From positions 1 to 64,000 of the forward strand of contig JAHHHN010000009.1 of assembly GCA_019359325.1 (NCBI GenBank): a DNA stretch of 64,000 bases, given 5' to 3'. Source of the DNA: Mojavia pulchra JT2-VF2. GTDB lineage: Bacteria; Cyanobacteriota; Cyanobacteriia; Cyanobacteriales; Nostocaceae. Below the pieces are notes generated by a model. The model was given only the letters and a program-made list of their open reading frames with translations. It was not told where the DNA came from and ran no database searches. This document shows positions 56,072 to 64,000 of the stretch, one piece after another. A program made the translations under genes and the position numbers. Numbering within the stretch: position 1 is the first letter of the stretch; every line of letters starts with the position of its first letter.

Positions 56072-57115
56072 TTAGGTTGCAGTTGGGTTAAGTGAAGCAG
56101 CCATCTGGTCTTGGAGCTTGCTTTTAACTGTTTTAAACTCAGTAGCCATTTGCTTTTGCTGTTCATGGCTAAAGTTGTGACGGAGTTGAGGAAATATATC
56201 TTTCTCTTCTTGATTAATATGAGTTCGCACCGCAGTTCTTAGCTGCTCAACTTTTGCTTTGAACTCAGATGAGGAAGGGTTGAGAGGTTTAATTTCATCT
56301 AACATCTGTATCACTTCGTCGGTCTGAGCGTATATCTCCTGTGTGTGTTCGTAATATGGACGAACTGCTGGGTAAATTACTTCTTCTTCGGCCATCCCAT
56401 GAACTTTTATATCTTTGTAGAGTTGCCCAAAATACTCTTGAATTTTTTGAGGATCGTCAGTACTGAAAATTTCTACAAACAAAGTATCGGACTTAGTATG
56501 ATCCATGAGAAGCAAGTCACGGATGCTCATTTCGTCATCGGTACGTGTTACTACACTACCCACCACACCAGTTAAGGCTGCAACAGCATCTTGAACTCTT
56601 GCCCACAGCCCTTGCTTTGCCTCTTTTCCTGTTAGTTCACGAACACCCAAAATCTCTAGAATTCCTTTGAGCTGCTCTTGATGAGTGCGGTTTTCAAAGT
56701 TAACTGTATTTAAAGGAGTGATGGCAGCTTCAATATCAGCACCAACAACTTGGGCAGCTTTGTGGATTAGTAGTCCAGCCATCGTTTGTTTATGCTTGAG
56801 CAATTCATGCTCTCGTACTTTCTCAAACAAAGTTAGTTCGGAATCTTCCATGAGCTTTTGAACTTGCTCAATCATTTTCTGGGTTGTTTTGTTAGGTTCT
56901 CCTTTTACACCGTACTGAACAATTACAGTATCGATAACACCCAGGTTTTTTTGATCATCTTCGAGCATATCTTGTAGGCGATCGCAAATATCATCATCAG
57001 TGCAATCTTCGATGAATTGCTGCTCATTATTAATCAGCAGATTTTGGAGTAATTTCATATCTGCTAATTGTGCTGCAATTGCAAGGCGCTTGCTGTCATC
57101 AAGAGTTGAACTCAT
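56072..57115 (-). CDS. Hemerythrin-domain protein with long N-terminal helical region
   Basis: The product has 347 residues. The C-terminal half has the HHE/hemerythrin pattern: LLLMDHTKSDTLFVEI (about 206), KVHGMAEEEVIYPAV (about 239), YEHTQEIYAQTDE and RTHINQEEKDIFPQL. These residues bind a di-iron centre. The first 190 residues are helical, with a ferritin-like composition (DMKLLQNLLINNEQQFIEDC) and one short segment that is hydrophobic (AVAALTGVVGSVV). Possible roles are oxygen, iron or NO sensing or storage, or stress protection. It is alone on this strand. Confidence 0.88.
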   Translation of the reverse strand: MSSTLDDSKRLAIAAQLADMKLLQNLLINNEQQFIEDCTDDDICDRLQDMLEDDQKNLGVIDTVIVQYGVKGEPNKTTQKMIEQVQKLMEDSELTLFEKVREHELLKHKQTMAGLLIHKAAQVVGADIEAAITPLNTVNFENRTHQEQLKGILEILGVRELTGKEAKQGLWARVQDAVAALTGVVGSVVTRTDDEMSIRDLLLMDHTKSDTLFVEIFSTDDPQKIQEYFGQLYKDIKVHGMAEEEVIYPAVRPYYEHTQEIYAQTDEVIQMLDEIKPLNPSSSEFKAKVEQLRTAVRTHINQEEKDIFPQLRHNFSHEQQKQMATEFKTVKSKLQDQMAASLNPTAT

Positions 57116-58214
57116 TTTTTCATCACCTCTGTTTCATTTTGAAGCTGATAGCTGATGCTTGAATTCTTGGAGTTAAATTTGAACCTAATTAACACCTGAC
57201 TTTTCTCGTTAAGTCCGAAACCATCGAAATAGCAAGGGTTTCGCGCCCTAATATATATATTCTCAAAAAATGAAATTCAATGACAATCAATCACGAAAAA
57301 ATAGGACTTTAAGATAAGGGCATAATAAGCGATTGCACGGAGCGCAGTACCAAAGGCGATCGCCCTGCCAAATAAAATAACGGGAAAAGTCAGGACATAA
57401 AAGCTCTCATGACTTAAGCTTTATTAATTCTGCTAGCCAATCACTAATACCTTATCTTTTCAAGGCAGGGCCAAACTCACTTTTATACCAAAGCTTTCAA
57501 CGTAGATTCAAACCAATTTATAGTTTGATGTATTTTTATTTTGATTAATCCAATTAATATTTAGTAGTATTGTGAACAATACTACTCTATTTATCTAACT
57601 TTATTATCTATCTAAATAAATATTAAACTATTTATTGTACTATCTCTTAGGTATAATAATTTTCTTAATATATAAATATTAAAACTCGTTTTCAATAAGA
57701 TAAGGCAGTTAAATATAAAAGACTATATCAAATGTCTAAAGCTTATTAAATACAGTTTATGTATTACATTAATTTGTTAGCTAATACCATCTTTATCACT
57801 TAATTACATATAATCGACCATTTTTAAGTATTAAAATAGTAAATATTTTAACTAGTATCAGCTTATTTTGTTACCTAGAACACATTAGCTTGTAATAATT
57901 ATTTGACAAACCTCAGTAAATGAAGTAATTTCTTTTAATTCTGGCTTTTTGCGACTAAGTATTAGAGATTTCAACCTAGTGATATATATGTTATCTCCGC
58001 CTTAGGTAGGTTAAAAAAATTTTGATTATGCATAAAATTCTTCTATCAGAATTAACAAACCTCACGCGATCGCTTCTACTGATATCAATCCATGAAGCGC
58101 TCACTTTATTCTCAGCGTTTATCAAAAGAAAATGAATTTTTTAATTTTTTTGACATTGCTGAGTTCAATTATGTTTGTTGGTTGTCATAAAAACTGAATT
58201 TTGGAATTTTATTT
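57116..58214. other. Long AT-rich intergenic, 1.1 kb
   Basis: No protein-like frame longer than 22 codons and no recognised repeat. Upstream of glgX it must contain promoter signals, and a tiny lipoprotein-like frame lies at 58132-58197. Confidence 0.45.
58132..58197 (+). CDS. Possible 21-residue lipoprotein-like peptide
   Basis: MNFLIFLTLLSSIMFVGCHK and a final Asn: a hydrophobic stretch ending in a lipobox-like FVGC, as in entericidin-sized peptides. It stops 17 bp before the glgX start. No ribosome binding site was identified. It may be coincidental in AT-rich DNA. Confidence 0.25.
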   Translation: MNFLIFLTLLSSIMFVGCHKN

Positions 58215-60341
58215 ATGTATGTAGCACTTTGGCCAGGGAATGTTTATCCTTTGGGCGCTAGTTGGGATGGAAAAGGAACAAACTTTGCCTTGTTTTCAGA
58301 GAATGCAACCGGTGTAGAGCTTTGTTTATTCGATGATGATAATGAAGAAATTCGCCTACCTTTGAAAGAAAAGACCAATTTTGTTTGGCATGGTTATGTC
58401 CCTGGAGTGGGGCCAGGAGATAGATATGGATTTAGAGTGCATGGTTCTTGGGCCCCAGAGGTGGGTCATCGTTTTAATCCCAATAAATTGTTGATTGACC
58501 CCTATGCCAAGGCAATTGATGGCGATATTATTCACGAGCCAGCTATTTTTGGCTACTCTTGGGATGCTCCTGAGCCAGACTTAGCCTTTTCTGATTTAGA
58601 TAATGCCCACATCATGCCCAAGTGTGTTGTTGTCGATCAATCATTTGATTGGGGAGATGACAAACTACTCTATACACCGTGGCATAAAACCGTGATTTAT
58701 GAAACTCATGTTAAGGGTCTGACCAAGCTACATCCAAAGGTTCCAGAACAATTGCGTGGTACTTATGCTGGACTGGCACATCCTGCCGTAATTTCCCACT
58801 TGCAAAAACTAGGAGTTACAGCCGTTGAGTTGATGCCTGTACATCACTTTTTAACCCATCCAGGGCATCTAATAGATAAAGGACTGAGGAATTATTGGGG
58901 CTACGATTCCGTTAATTATCTGGCTCCCCATGCCGCTTACAGTGCAAGTGGTAGTTTAGGGCAACAAGTTACCGAGTTTAAGCAGATGGTAAAGGATCTG
59001 CACTCTGCGGGGATTGAGGTGATTTTAGATGTGGTCTACAACCACACAGCTGAAGGGAATCACTTAGGGCCAACGCTGTCACTACGAGGGATTGATAATA
59101 GCGTGTATTACCGCTTAGTCAAAGATGACCCCCGTTACTACATGGATTTTACAGGTTGCGGTAATTCTTTGAATGTGAGCCATGCCCAAGTTCTGAAGTT
59201 AATCATGGATAGCCTGCGCTATTGGGTAACGGAAATGCACGTAGATGGTTTTCGCTTTGATTTGGCTTCAGCGTTGGCACGAGAATTATACGAGGTAGAT
59301 AGCCTAGCAGCTTTCTTTGACATTATCCATCAAGACCCAGTTTTGGCAGATGTGAAGCTGATTGCTGAACCTTGGGACTTGGGGCCAGGTGGCTATCAGG
59401 TAGGTAACTTTCCCCTCCGTTGGACTGAGTGGAATGGTAGATATCGGGATACTGTACGGGATTTTTGGCGTAGTGCGGATCATAATTTGGGAAGTTTTGC
59501 TTACTGTTTCACCGGTAGTCCTGATTTGTATCAAGCAAACGGGCGCAGTCCGAATGCAAGTATTAATTTCATAACTGCCCACGATGGTTTTACACTCAAT
59601 GATTTAGTCAGCTACAACGAAAAGCACAACGAAGCTAACGGCGAAGATAACCGGGATGGTAACAATCATAATAATTCCTGGAATTGTGGTGTAGAAGGAG
59701 AAACCGATGACCCAGAGGTATTACGCTTGCGGGAACGCCAGCGACGGAACTTTCTCACTACCCTAATGTTGTCTCAAGGTGTACCAATGCTGCTGGGTGG
59801 AGATGAATTTGGCAGTACTCAGAAGGGTAATAATAATGCCTACTGCCAAGACAATGAAATTTCCTGGCAAGACTGGGAGTTGGAAAAATCAAATAAAGAT
59901 TTATTGGACTTTACACGAGAACTGATTTATTTGCGTCATCAGCATCCAGTATTTCGGCGGCGCAAGTGGTTTCAAGGTCGTCCCATTCATGGTGTTGGCA
60001 TTAGTGATATCGGTTGGTTTAATGCCGATGGCAGTGAAATGAGTGAACGGCAATGGCTGGTGAGTTATGCCAAAGTATTAGAAATTTTCTTAAATGGTGA
60101 GGGAATTGCTACTCCTGGCCCACAGGGTGAGCGGATCATAGATGAAAGTTTTTTGCTATTTTTTAACGCTCATTATGAGCCAATTGAATTTGCTCTGCCT
60201 AGTACCCTTAAGAATAGAGCATGGCAAATAGTAATTGATACCAATGAACCTCGTTTCATTCAAGACAAGAAGTTTGTTTCAGGTTATCAAACTATACCCG
60301 CGGTTGGGCGATCGCTTATAGTTTTACGTAGCATCGGTTAG
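58215..60341 (+). CDS. glgX: Glycogen debranching enzyme (isoamylase type, GH13)
   Basis: The product has 708 residues. The N-terminal CBM48 domain starts WPGNVYPLGASWDGKGTNFA. The GH13 barrel has DVVYNHTAEGNH (region I), DGFRFDLASAL (nucleophile Asp, about 348), LIAEPWDLGPGGY (acid-base Glu, about 384) and FITAHDGFTLND (third Asp, about 456). GDEFGSTQKGNNNAYCQDNE is typical of GlgX/isoamylase. It removes alpha-1,6 branches during glycogen breakdown. It stands alone in its own transcription unit. Confidence 0.95.
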   Translation: MYVALWPGNVYPLGASWDGKGTNFALFSENATGVELCLFDDDNEEIRLPLKEKTNFVWHGYVPGVGPGDRYGFRVHGSWAPEVGHRFNPNKLLIDPYAKAIDGDIIHEPAIFGYSWDAPEPDLAFSDLDNAHIMPKCVVVDQSFDWGDDKLLYTPWHKTVIYETHVKGLTKLHPKVPEQLRGTYAGLAHPAVISHLQKLGVTAVELMPVHHFLTHPGHLIDKGLRNYWGYDSVNYLAPHAAYSASGSLGQQVTEFKQMVKDLHSAGIEVILDVVYNHTAEGNHLGPTLSLRGIDNSVYYRLVKDDPRYYMDFTGCGNSLNVSHAQVLKLIMDSLRYWVTEMHVDGFRFDLASALARELYEVDSLAAFFDIIHQDPVLADVKLIAEPWDLGPGGYQVGNFPLRWTEWNGRYRDTVRDFWRSADHNLGSFAYCFTGSPDLYQANGRSPNASINFITAHDGFTLNDLVSYNEKHNEANGEDNRDGNNHNNSWNCGVEGETDDPEVLRLRERQRRNFLTTLMLSQGVPMLLGGDEFGSTQKGNNNAYCQDNEISWQDWELEKSNKDLLDFTRELIYLRHQHPVFRRRKWFQGRPIHGVGISDIGWFNADGSEMSERQWLVSYAKVLEIFLNGEGIATPGPQGERIIDESFLLFFNAHYEPIEFALPSTLKNRAWQIVIDTNEPRFIQDKKFVSGYQTIPAVGRSLIVLRSIG

Positions 60342-60988
60342 TGGAATCATAACTTAGAATTTAATATGAAAATTGGCACACGGGAGGGATAGCGTGTGCT
60401 TACCTGTAACCATAATGGCGCTTTCGATGTTGTAGAATTTTGGATTTAAAATCGTCTGATGTTGTAATTGCTAACACCGGAGATAGGTGCTAAGTACCTT
60501 GATGCAGTTAACCCGCAAATAGTTAGAATAGTTGGCTAATTGAGTGGCTACTGTAATATATCTCAAACTCAAGTTATGAAGTTTAATTAAAATATTTTAA
60601 AAATCATTAACTTACACATATTAACTAAATGAGCAAACACTAAGTTATAAAACATCTTTCTACAGAGTTAATTAGAGTATACGTTTTTAACTCTTTCGAG
60701 GTAATTATTTTGTTTATATTTTGACTTTTGATAGAAGTTATTGTTAAAAATATATTTTAAATTGTCTTTAATACTCTTTGCAAAAAAGTATTTTGAATTT
60801 AAGTTTTTTTCAATGCTAAATTACATCACTTTCTGCCTGATAGTTTTGTCACTATTAGGCTGGGCACTTTCTGAATGCTTGTTATTTTTGAGCTAAATAA
60901 GTGTTCTGATTTGGAAGTATTTTCAGTAATTAATCATTGCAACAAAAGGCTCAAGTCTTTTATTTGAAGAAAAACGGAGTTTTAGCCG
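60342..60988. other. Intergenic, AT-rich, nothing identified
   Basis: About 650 bp. No repeat family of this window and no gene-like frame was recognised. It carries the promoter of the pentapeptide gene at 60989. Confidence 0.4.
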
Positions 60989-61534
60989 ATGAACGTAGAA
61001 GAACTGAGGCAACGATATGCCGCAGGGGAGAGAGACTTTAGCATTGCTGACCTCAGGGATGCAGTTTTGCAAGACATCAATCTCAGTGGTGCAATTCTTC
61101 ATGGAGCAATGCTGGATCGAGCAAATTTGCAAAGAGCTAACCTTAATCGGGCTGACTTGAGCGGGGCCACGCTCAATGGTGCAAATTTAAAAGGGGCTAA
61201 TTTAAGCGGAGCCGATTTGAGCGATGCAATTCTTGATAATGCAATATTAGAAGGTGCGTTTCTTAATGAAGCCGTTTTGAATCAGGCTGATCTCAAAGCT
61301 GCTAACTTGGAACAAGCGACTCTGACTGAGGCTGACATCCGTGAGGCTTCACTGAGTCAAGCTAATCTAGAAGCCGCAGATTTGAGTGGGGCAGATTTGG
61401 CATTTACGGACTTGTACCAAGCAAATCTGCATCAAGCAGCATTAGAAAAAGCCAATCTTAGCGGAGCTAACCTAAAAGATACTAATTTAGACGGTACTAT
61501 TTTAGAAGGCGGCGACAGCAGTCTTGCAACCTGA
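60989..61534 (+). CDS. Small pentapeptide-repeat protein
   Basis: The product has 181 residues. The N-cap MNVEELRQRYAAGERDFSIA resembles that of the 521-residue protein at 46347. From about residue 20 to 175 nearly every fifth residue is L and the A(D/N)LXX pattern continues (ANLQRANLNRADLSGATLN), about 30 repeats. It is all beta helix with a very short tail (EGGDSSLAT). Such single-domain proteins can mimic DNA or act as scaffolds. Function unknown. Confidence 0.88.
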   Translation: MNVEELRQRYAAGERDFSIADLRDAVLQDINLSGAILHGAMLDRANLQRANLNRADLSGATLNGANLKGANLSGADLSDAILDNAILEGAFLNEAVLNQADLKAANLEQATLTEADIREASLSQANLEAADLSGADLAFTDLYQANLHQAALEKANLSGANLKDTNLDGTILEGGDSSLAT

Positions 61535-61676
61535 GCATTAAACATTTGTAGCACAGTTGCACCCATCTCTATCCGCTGCTGTGCATTAAATAATTAATGT
61601 TCAAATATGTACTCTACTCAACAAGCGATTACACATAGGAAATCTGGGAGTTGCGTTTTGGCTTGGAGAAAGGGCT

Positions 61677-61853
61677 ATGGCATCTTCAGAGCGAACACAG
61701 ATGCAACAATTTCTCGTTGGGATGCTAATTTTGGGTTTAATTGGTTTGATTCCCGTACTGGGAGGATTGGTATTGTCAGTGGTAAATATTTTTGGTTTTG
61801 GTGCATTAATTGCGTGGCTGTGGTGTAAAAGGCGATCGCAAGCTGCGGCTTGA
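61677..61853 (+). CDS. Small membrane protein or C-terminal fragment of a larger one
   Basis: The frame from ATG 61677 gives 58 residues with two hydrophobic segments (FLVGMLILGLIGLIPVLGGL and VVNIFGFGALIAWLW) and a basic end (CKRRSQAAA). The same frame is open upstream back to 61590, and its translation (HIGNLGVAFWLGERAMASSE) also looks like protein but has no start codon, so this may be the 3' end of a decayed gene. A competing frame at 61607-61828 has poor composition and was not called. Confidence 0.5.
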   Translation: MASSERTQMQQFLVGMLILGLIGLIPVLGGLVLSVVNIFGFGALIAWLWCKRRSQAAA

Positions 61854-61871
61854 CTTCTCCCGTTACATAAC

Positions 61872-62708
61872 ATGAAAGATTCTAAACAAAGCAAAAATTG
61901 GTACAGCCAAGTTGCAGATACTTATACTTTAGAACAAAGAAAAAACTGGTATAGCGAAGTTGCAAATGCCTACAATCGCTTAAGACCGCGTTATCCTCAA
62001 AAGTTAATTGGTCGTGCTGTGGAGTTAGCCCAACTTCCTGCGGATGCAATCATTTTGGAAGTGGGATGTGGCCCTGGGATTGCAACTACAGCATTTGCTG
62101 AACTAGGCTTTTCAATGATCTGCCTTGAACCAAGCCAAGAAGCTTGCCAACTTGCACGTAATAATTGTGCCCAGTATGCAAATGTAGAAATTAAGAATAC
62201 CTTATTTGAAGAATGGGAGTTAGAGGCTGAGAGATTTAATGCTGTTCTTGCGGCAACGGCTTTTCATTGGGTTCCACCTGAAATTGGATATCCAAAAACT
62301 GCTGCTGCCTTGCAAGATAACGGTTCTCTAATTTTATTGTGGAACATGACACCTCAACCCCAGTATGAAGTTTATCAAGTTTTAAATGAGGTTTATCAAA
62401 TTCATGCTCCGTCTGTTGCCCGATATGAAACAAGCGAAACTCAGGCAAAGATTCTTCAAGGGTTTGGACAAGCTGTCATTGATTCAGGTCTATTCAAAGG
62501 ATTAGTTTCCGAACATTTAATGTGTAGCGTCACCTACCGCACCGATGATTATCTTTCGCTTTTAAGTACTTATTCGCCGTACCTAGCGCTAAACCCACAA
62601 AAGAGAAATTCTTTATTTGAAGATTTGAGGCAAGTGATAGAGAATAACTTTGCAGGAAGTATTCAGATTTCATACCTTTCAGCTTTTCACGTTGCTCAAA
62701 AAATCTAG
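61872..62708 (+). CDS. Class I SAM-dependent methyltransferase
   Basis: The product has 278 residues. Motif I is IILEVGCGPGIATTAFAELG, then MICLEPSQEACQLA and VLAATAFHWVPPE, the UbiE/trans-aconitate-type pattern. The first 37 residues contain a tandem duplication: KNWYSQVADTY and, 16 residues later, KNWYSEVANAY, so the natural start may be the second copy. It starts 18 bp after the small membrane gene. Substrate unknown. Confidence 0.85.
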   Translation: MKDSKQSKNWYSQVADTYTLEQRKNWYSEVANAYNRLRPRYPQKLIGRAVELAQLPADAIILEVGCGPGIATTAFAELGFSMICLEPSQEACQLARNNCAQYANVEIKNTLFEEWELEAERFNAVLAATAFHWVPPEIGYPKTAAALQDNGSLILLWNMTPQPQYEVYQVLNEVYQIHAPSVARYETSETQAKILQGFGQAVIDSGLFKGLVSEHLMCSVTYRTDDYLSLLSTYSPYLALNPQKRNSLFEDLRQVIENNFAGSIQISYLSAFHVAQKI

Positions 62709-62808
62709 TTTATACTAATTCCTAATTTGTAGTATCTGTAGCTATATTTTGCAAAATTGCTATTATACAAATTTGAAAATGATTGCTACTTTAGGAATTA
62801 GGATAAAA

Positions 62809-63474
62809 ATGGAAAAAACAGCAAACCCAAGAGTCAAAATTTGCTGCATCAGTAGCTTAGAAGAAGCATGGACTGCAATTCGTTATGGTGCTTCTGCTCT
62901 TGGTTTAGTTTCTAATATGCCGAGTGGGCCTGGTGTCATCAGTGAAGATTTAATAGCAAAAATTGCTGCTTGTGTACCGCCCCCAATTGCTACCTTTTTA
63001 CTTACTTCCAGCCAAGATGCTCAAGAGATTATCGAGCAGCACAGACGCTGCCGTACTAATACTATACAAATATGCGATCGCCTAGAATCAGGAAGCTATG
63101 AAGATATAAAATCTGCCTTGCCTGGAATTTCTATTGTCCAAGTAATCCACGTCACTACAGAAGAATCTTTACAAGAAGCAGTCAGAATTGCCCCCTATGT
63201 AAATGCTATTCTGCTTGACTCTGGCAATCAATCATTGCTGGTAAAAGAATTGGGAGGCACAGGACGTATACACGATTGGCGACTCAGTGCCAAAATCCGC
63301 GAGCAGTTGGATGTACCGATTTTCTTGGCAGGCGGACTAAATCCTGATAATGTGGCTATTGCCGTCAAGCAAGTCGCTCCTTTTGGGCTGGATTTGTGTA
63401 ATGGGGTTCGTAGCAACGGCAAATTAGATGAAAGCAAACTTCAGCGCTTTTTCCAGCAGTTGAAAGATGATTGA
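62809..63474 (+). CDS. Phosphoribosylanthranilate isomerase-like protein (TrpF family)
   Basis: The start is set at MEKTANPRVKICCISS; upstream codons are open but lack features, and AGGA precedes this ATG. The product has 221 residues. VKICC carries the catalytic Cys in the place of the usual KICG, and NAILLDS carries the catalytic Asp. GGTGRIHDW, IFLAGGLNPDNV and LDLCNGVRS complete the (beta-alpha)8 phosphate-binding pattern. The usual reading is VKICGIT and DLCSGVE, so this is a somewhat diverged member. No trp genes are adjacent; it may be a second copy or have a different substrate. Confidence 0.8.
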   Translation: MEKTANPRVKICCISSLEEAWTAIRYGASALGLVSNMPSGPGVISEDLIAKIAACVPPPIATFLLTSSQDAQEIIEQHRRCRTNTIQICDRLESGSYEDIKSALPGISIVQVIHVTTEESLQEAVRIAPYVNAILLDSGNQSLLVKELGGTGRIHDWRLSAKIREQLDVPIFLAGGLNPDNVAIAVKQVAPFGLDLCNGVRSNGKLDESKLQRFFQQLKDD

Positions 63475-63534
63475 TATGTTGCAAAAATTTTTTGAATTAT
63501 TACCATAACGCAAGTCATAAACAAGATGACATTT

Positions 63535-63800
63535 GCAACAAACATTTAAATATTTGTTGCTATCACTTTAATGCAACTAACTAACGTTAGCAACAAACAC
63601 TTATACATTTACTACAAACACTTAAATAAAACCTATAGATAGACTAACGTTAACAACAAACATTTAAACATTTGTTGTAAACGCTTTAATGCAACTAACT
63701 AACAAACTAACGTTAGCAACAAATACTTATACATTTGTTGCTAACCCTTAAACAAAACTTATGAATGGACTAATCTTAGCAACAAACGCTTTAACAAAAG
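63535..63800. repeat. Two-unit tandem repeat with internal dyads
   Basis: Unit 1 starts at 63535 (GCAACAAACATTTAAATATT), unit 2 at 63653 (the same with small changes), and a third partial copy at 63779. Unit lengths are 118 and 126 bp; the difference is an 8-bp AACAAACT insertion in unit 2. AACAAA-N-TTTGTT dyads recur within each unit, around ACTAACGTTAGC and similar blocks. Confidence 0.8.
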
Positions 63801-63908
63801 CTAAAAACGTTTGACCGAAACTTATAAACCAACTCATCAACTACTACCGCAACTAGTCTAAAATGCTGGTTTTATGCAACCATAAATTATTCGTAAAAAA
63901 TAGTAGTT

Positions 63909-63970
63909 GTAGGATGGGCAGTACCCACCAACAAAAATTGCTATAAAGCAACTGGTGCAAAATGTAAGTA
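63909..63970. repeat. GTAGGGTGGGC-family repeat, long form
   Basis: GTAGGATGGGCAGTACCCAC, then CAACAAAAATTGCTATAAAG and CAACTGGTGCAAAATGTAAG. It matches the 37583 copy across both the hairpin and the following 40 bp. Confidence 0.7.
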
Positions 63971-64000
63971 CTACAAACTTTTTAATAAGGATACTGTAGA

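Larger units (their letters stand above)
63475..64000. other. Repeat-containing intergenic end of window
   Basis: AT-rich. It holds the 118/126-bp tandem repeat at 63535-63800 and a palindromic repeat at 63909. No gene begins before the window ends. Confidence 0.5.

Noticed and set aside
61607-61828. 73-codon frame MYSTQQAITH...
   Set aside because: The alternative frame from 61677 has far better membrane-protein composition; the two cannot both be real over most of their length.
1-64000. tRNA, rRNA, CRISPR array, prophage or conjugative genes
   Set aside because: I looked for T-loop motifs, regularly spaced 25-40-bp repeats, integrases and phage structural genes and saw none. The tandem repeats present have no unique spacers.

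Overview
The window looks like chromosomal DNA from a filamentous, Nostoc/Anabaena-type cyanobacterium. The evidence is the very frequent GCGATCGC (HIP1) octamers, heptameric short tandem repeats built on GAGTGCT/GAGTTCC, pentapeptide-repeat proteins, Uma2 nucleases, an HstK-type Ser/Thr kinase fused to a histidine kinase, a PyrF-PyrE fusion and a DUF1517 protein. I saw no rRNA, tRNA or CRISPR array. All family assignments come from motif reading; no database search was run.

Layout. 0-5 kb: a mosaic of two IS families, with a small membrane protein and a PRC-barrel protein lying between the two halves of one broken IS. 5-9.3 kb: a Uma2 nuclease, a small secreted protein and a decayed hybrid histidine kinase. 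9.6-14.5 kb: a cytochrome b plus Tat-exported molybdopterin oxidoreductase pair, pyrFE, a Rieske oxygenase and a gamma-glutamylcyclotransferase-like gene. 14.7-20.8 kb: a 2013-residue HstK-type signalling protein. 21-27.2 kb: a triple-repeat secreted protein, a possible truncated ORF, a GH10-like glycosidase, a heptamer-repeat field and a site-2 protease. 27.6-31.2 kb: a copper-type efflux island (P-type ATPase, cupredoxin, MerR regulator) with two MerR-type promoters.

32.4-45.4 kb: a PaoABC-type molybdenum hydroxylase operon. Its expected maturation factors (XdhC/PaoD-like and MocA-like) lie 4.6 to 8.4 kb downstream on the same strand. They are separated from it by an opposite-strand cassette of one NAD-dependent sugar-nucleotide epimerase/dehydratase and two related O-methyltransferases. 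A Rieske oxygenase diverges from a TetR regulator that carries an extra C-terminal zinc ribbon. 45.4-50.2 kb: tyrA, a pentapeptide-repeat protein, DUF1517, a lipoprotein and a small cyanobacterial protein. 50.3-51.6 kb: a repeat nursery with a RAYT-type (REP-associated) transposase, REP-like palindromes, a MITE-like element and a 21-bp array. 51.6-57.1 kb: an Old Yellow Enzyme, an HMA-like/PAP2 fusion, a disordered protein, a HAD phosphatase and a hemerythrin protein. 58.2-63.5 kb: glgX, a second pentapeptide protein, a membrane-protein fragment, a methyltransferase and a TrpF-like protein. The last 0.5 kb is a tandem repeat with internal dyads.

The strongest observations are: (1) an in-frame dispersed-repeat insertion inside the copper ATPase, with an inverted partner next to its promoter; (2) a RAYT gene carrying its neighbourhood's REP palindrome inside its own reading frame; (3) the molybdenum hydroxylase locus split by a methyltransferase/epimerase cassette; (4) the TetR-zinc ribbon fusion; (5) the nested IS mosaic whose ends supply stop codons to two neighbouring genes.
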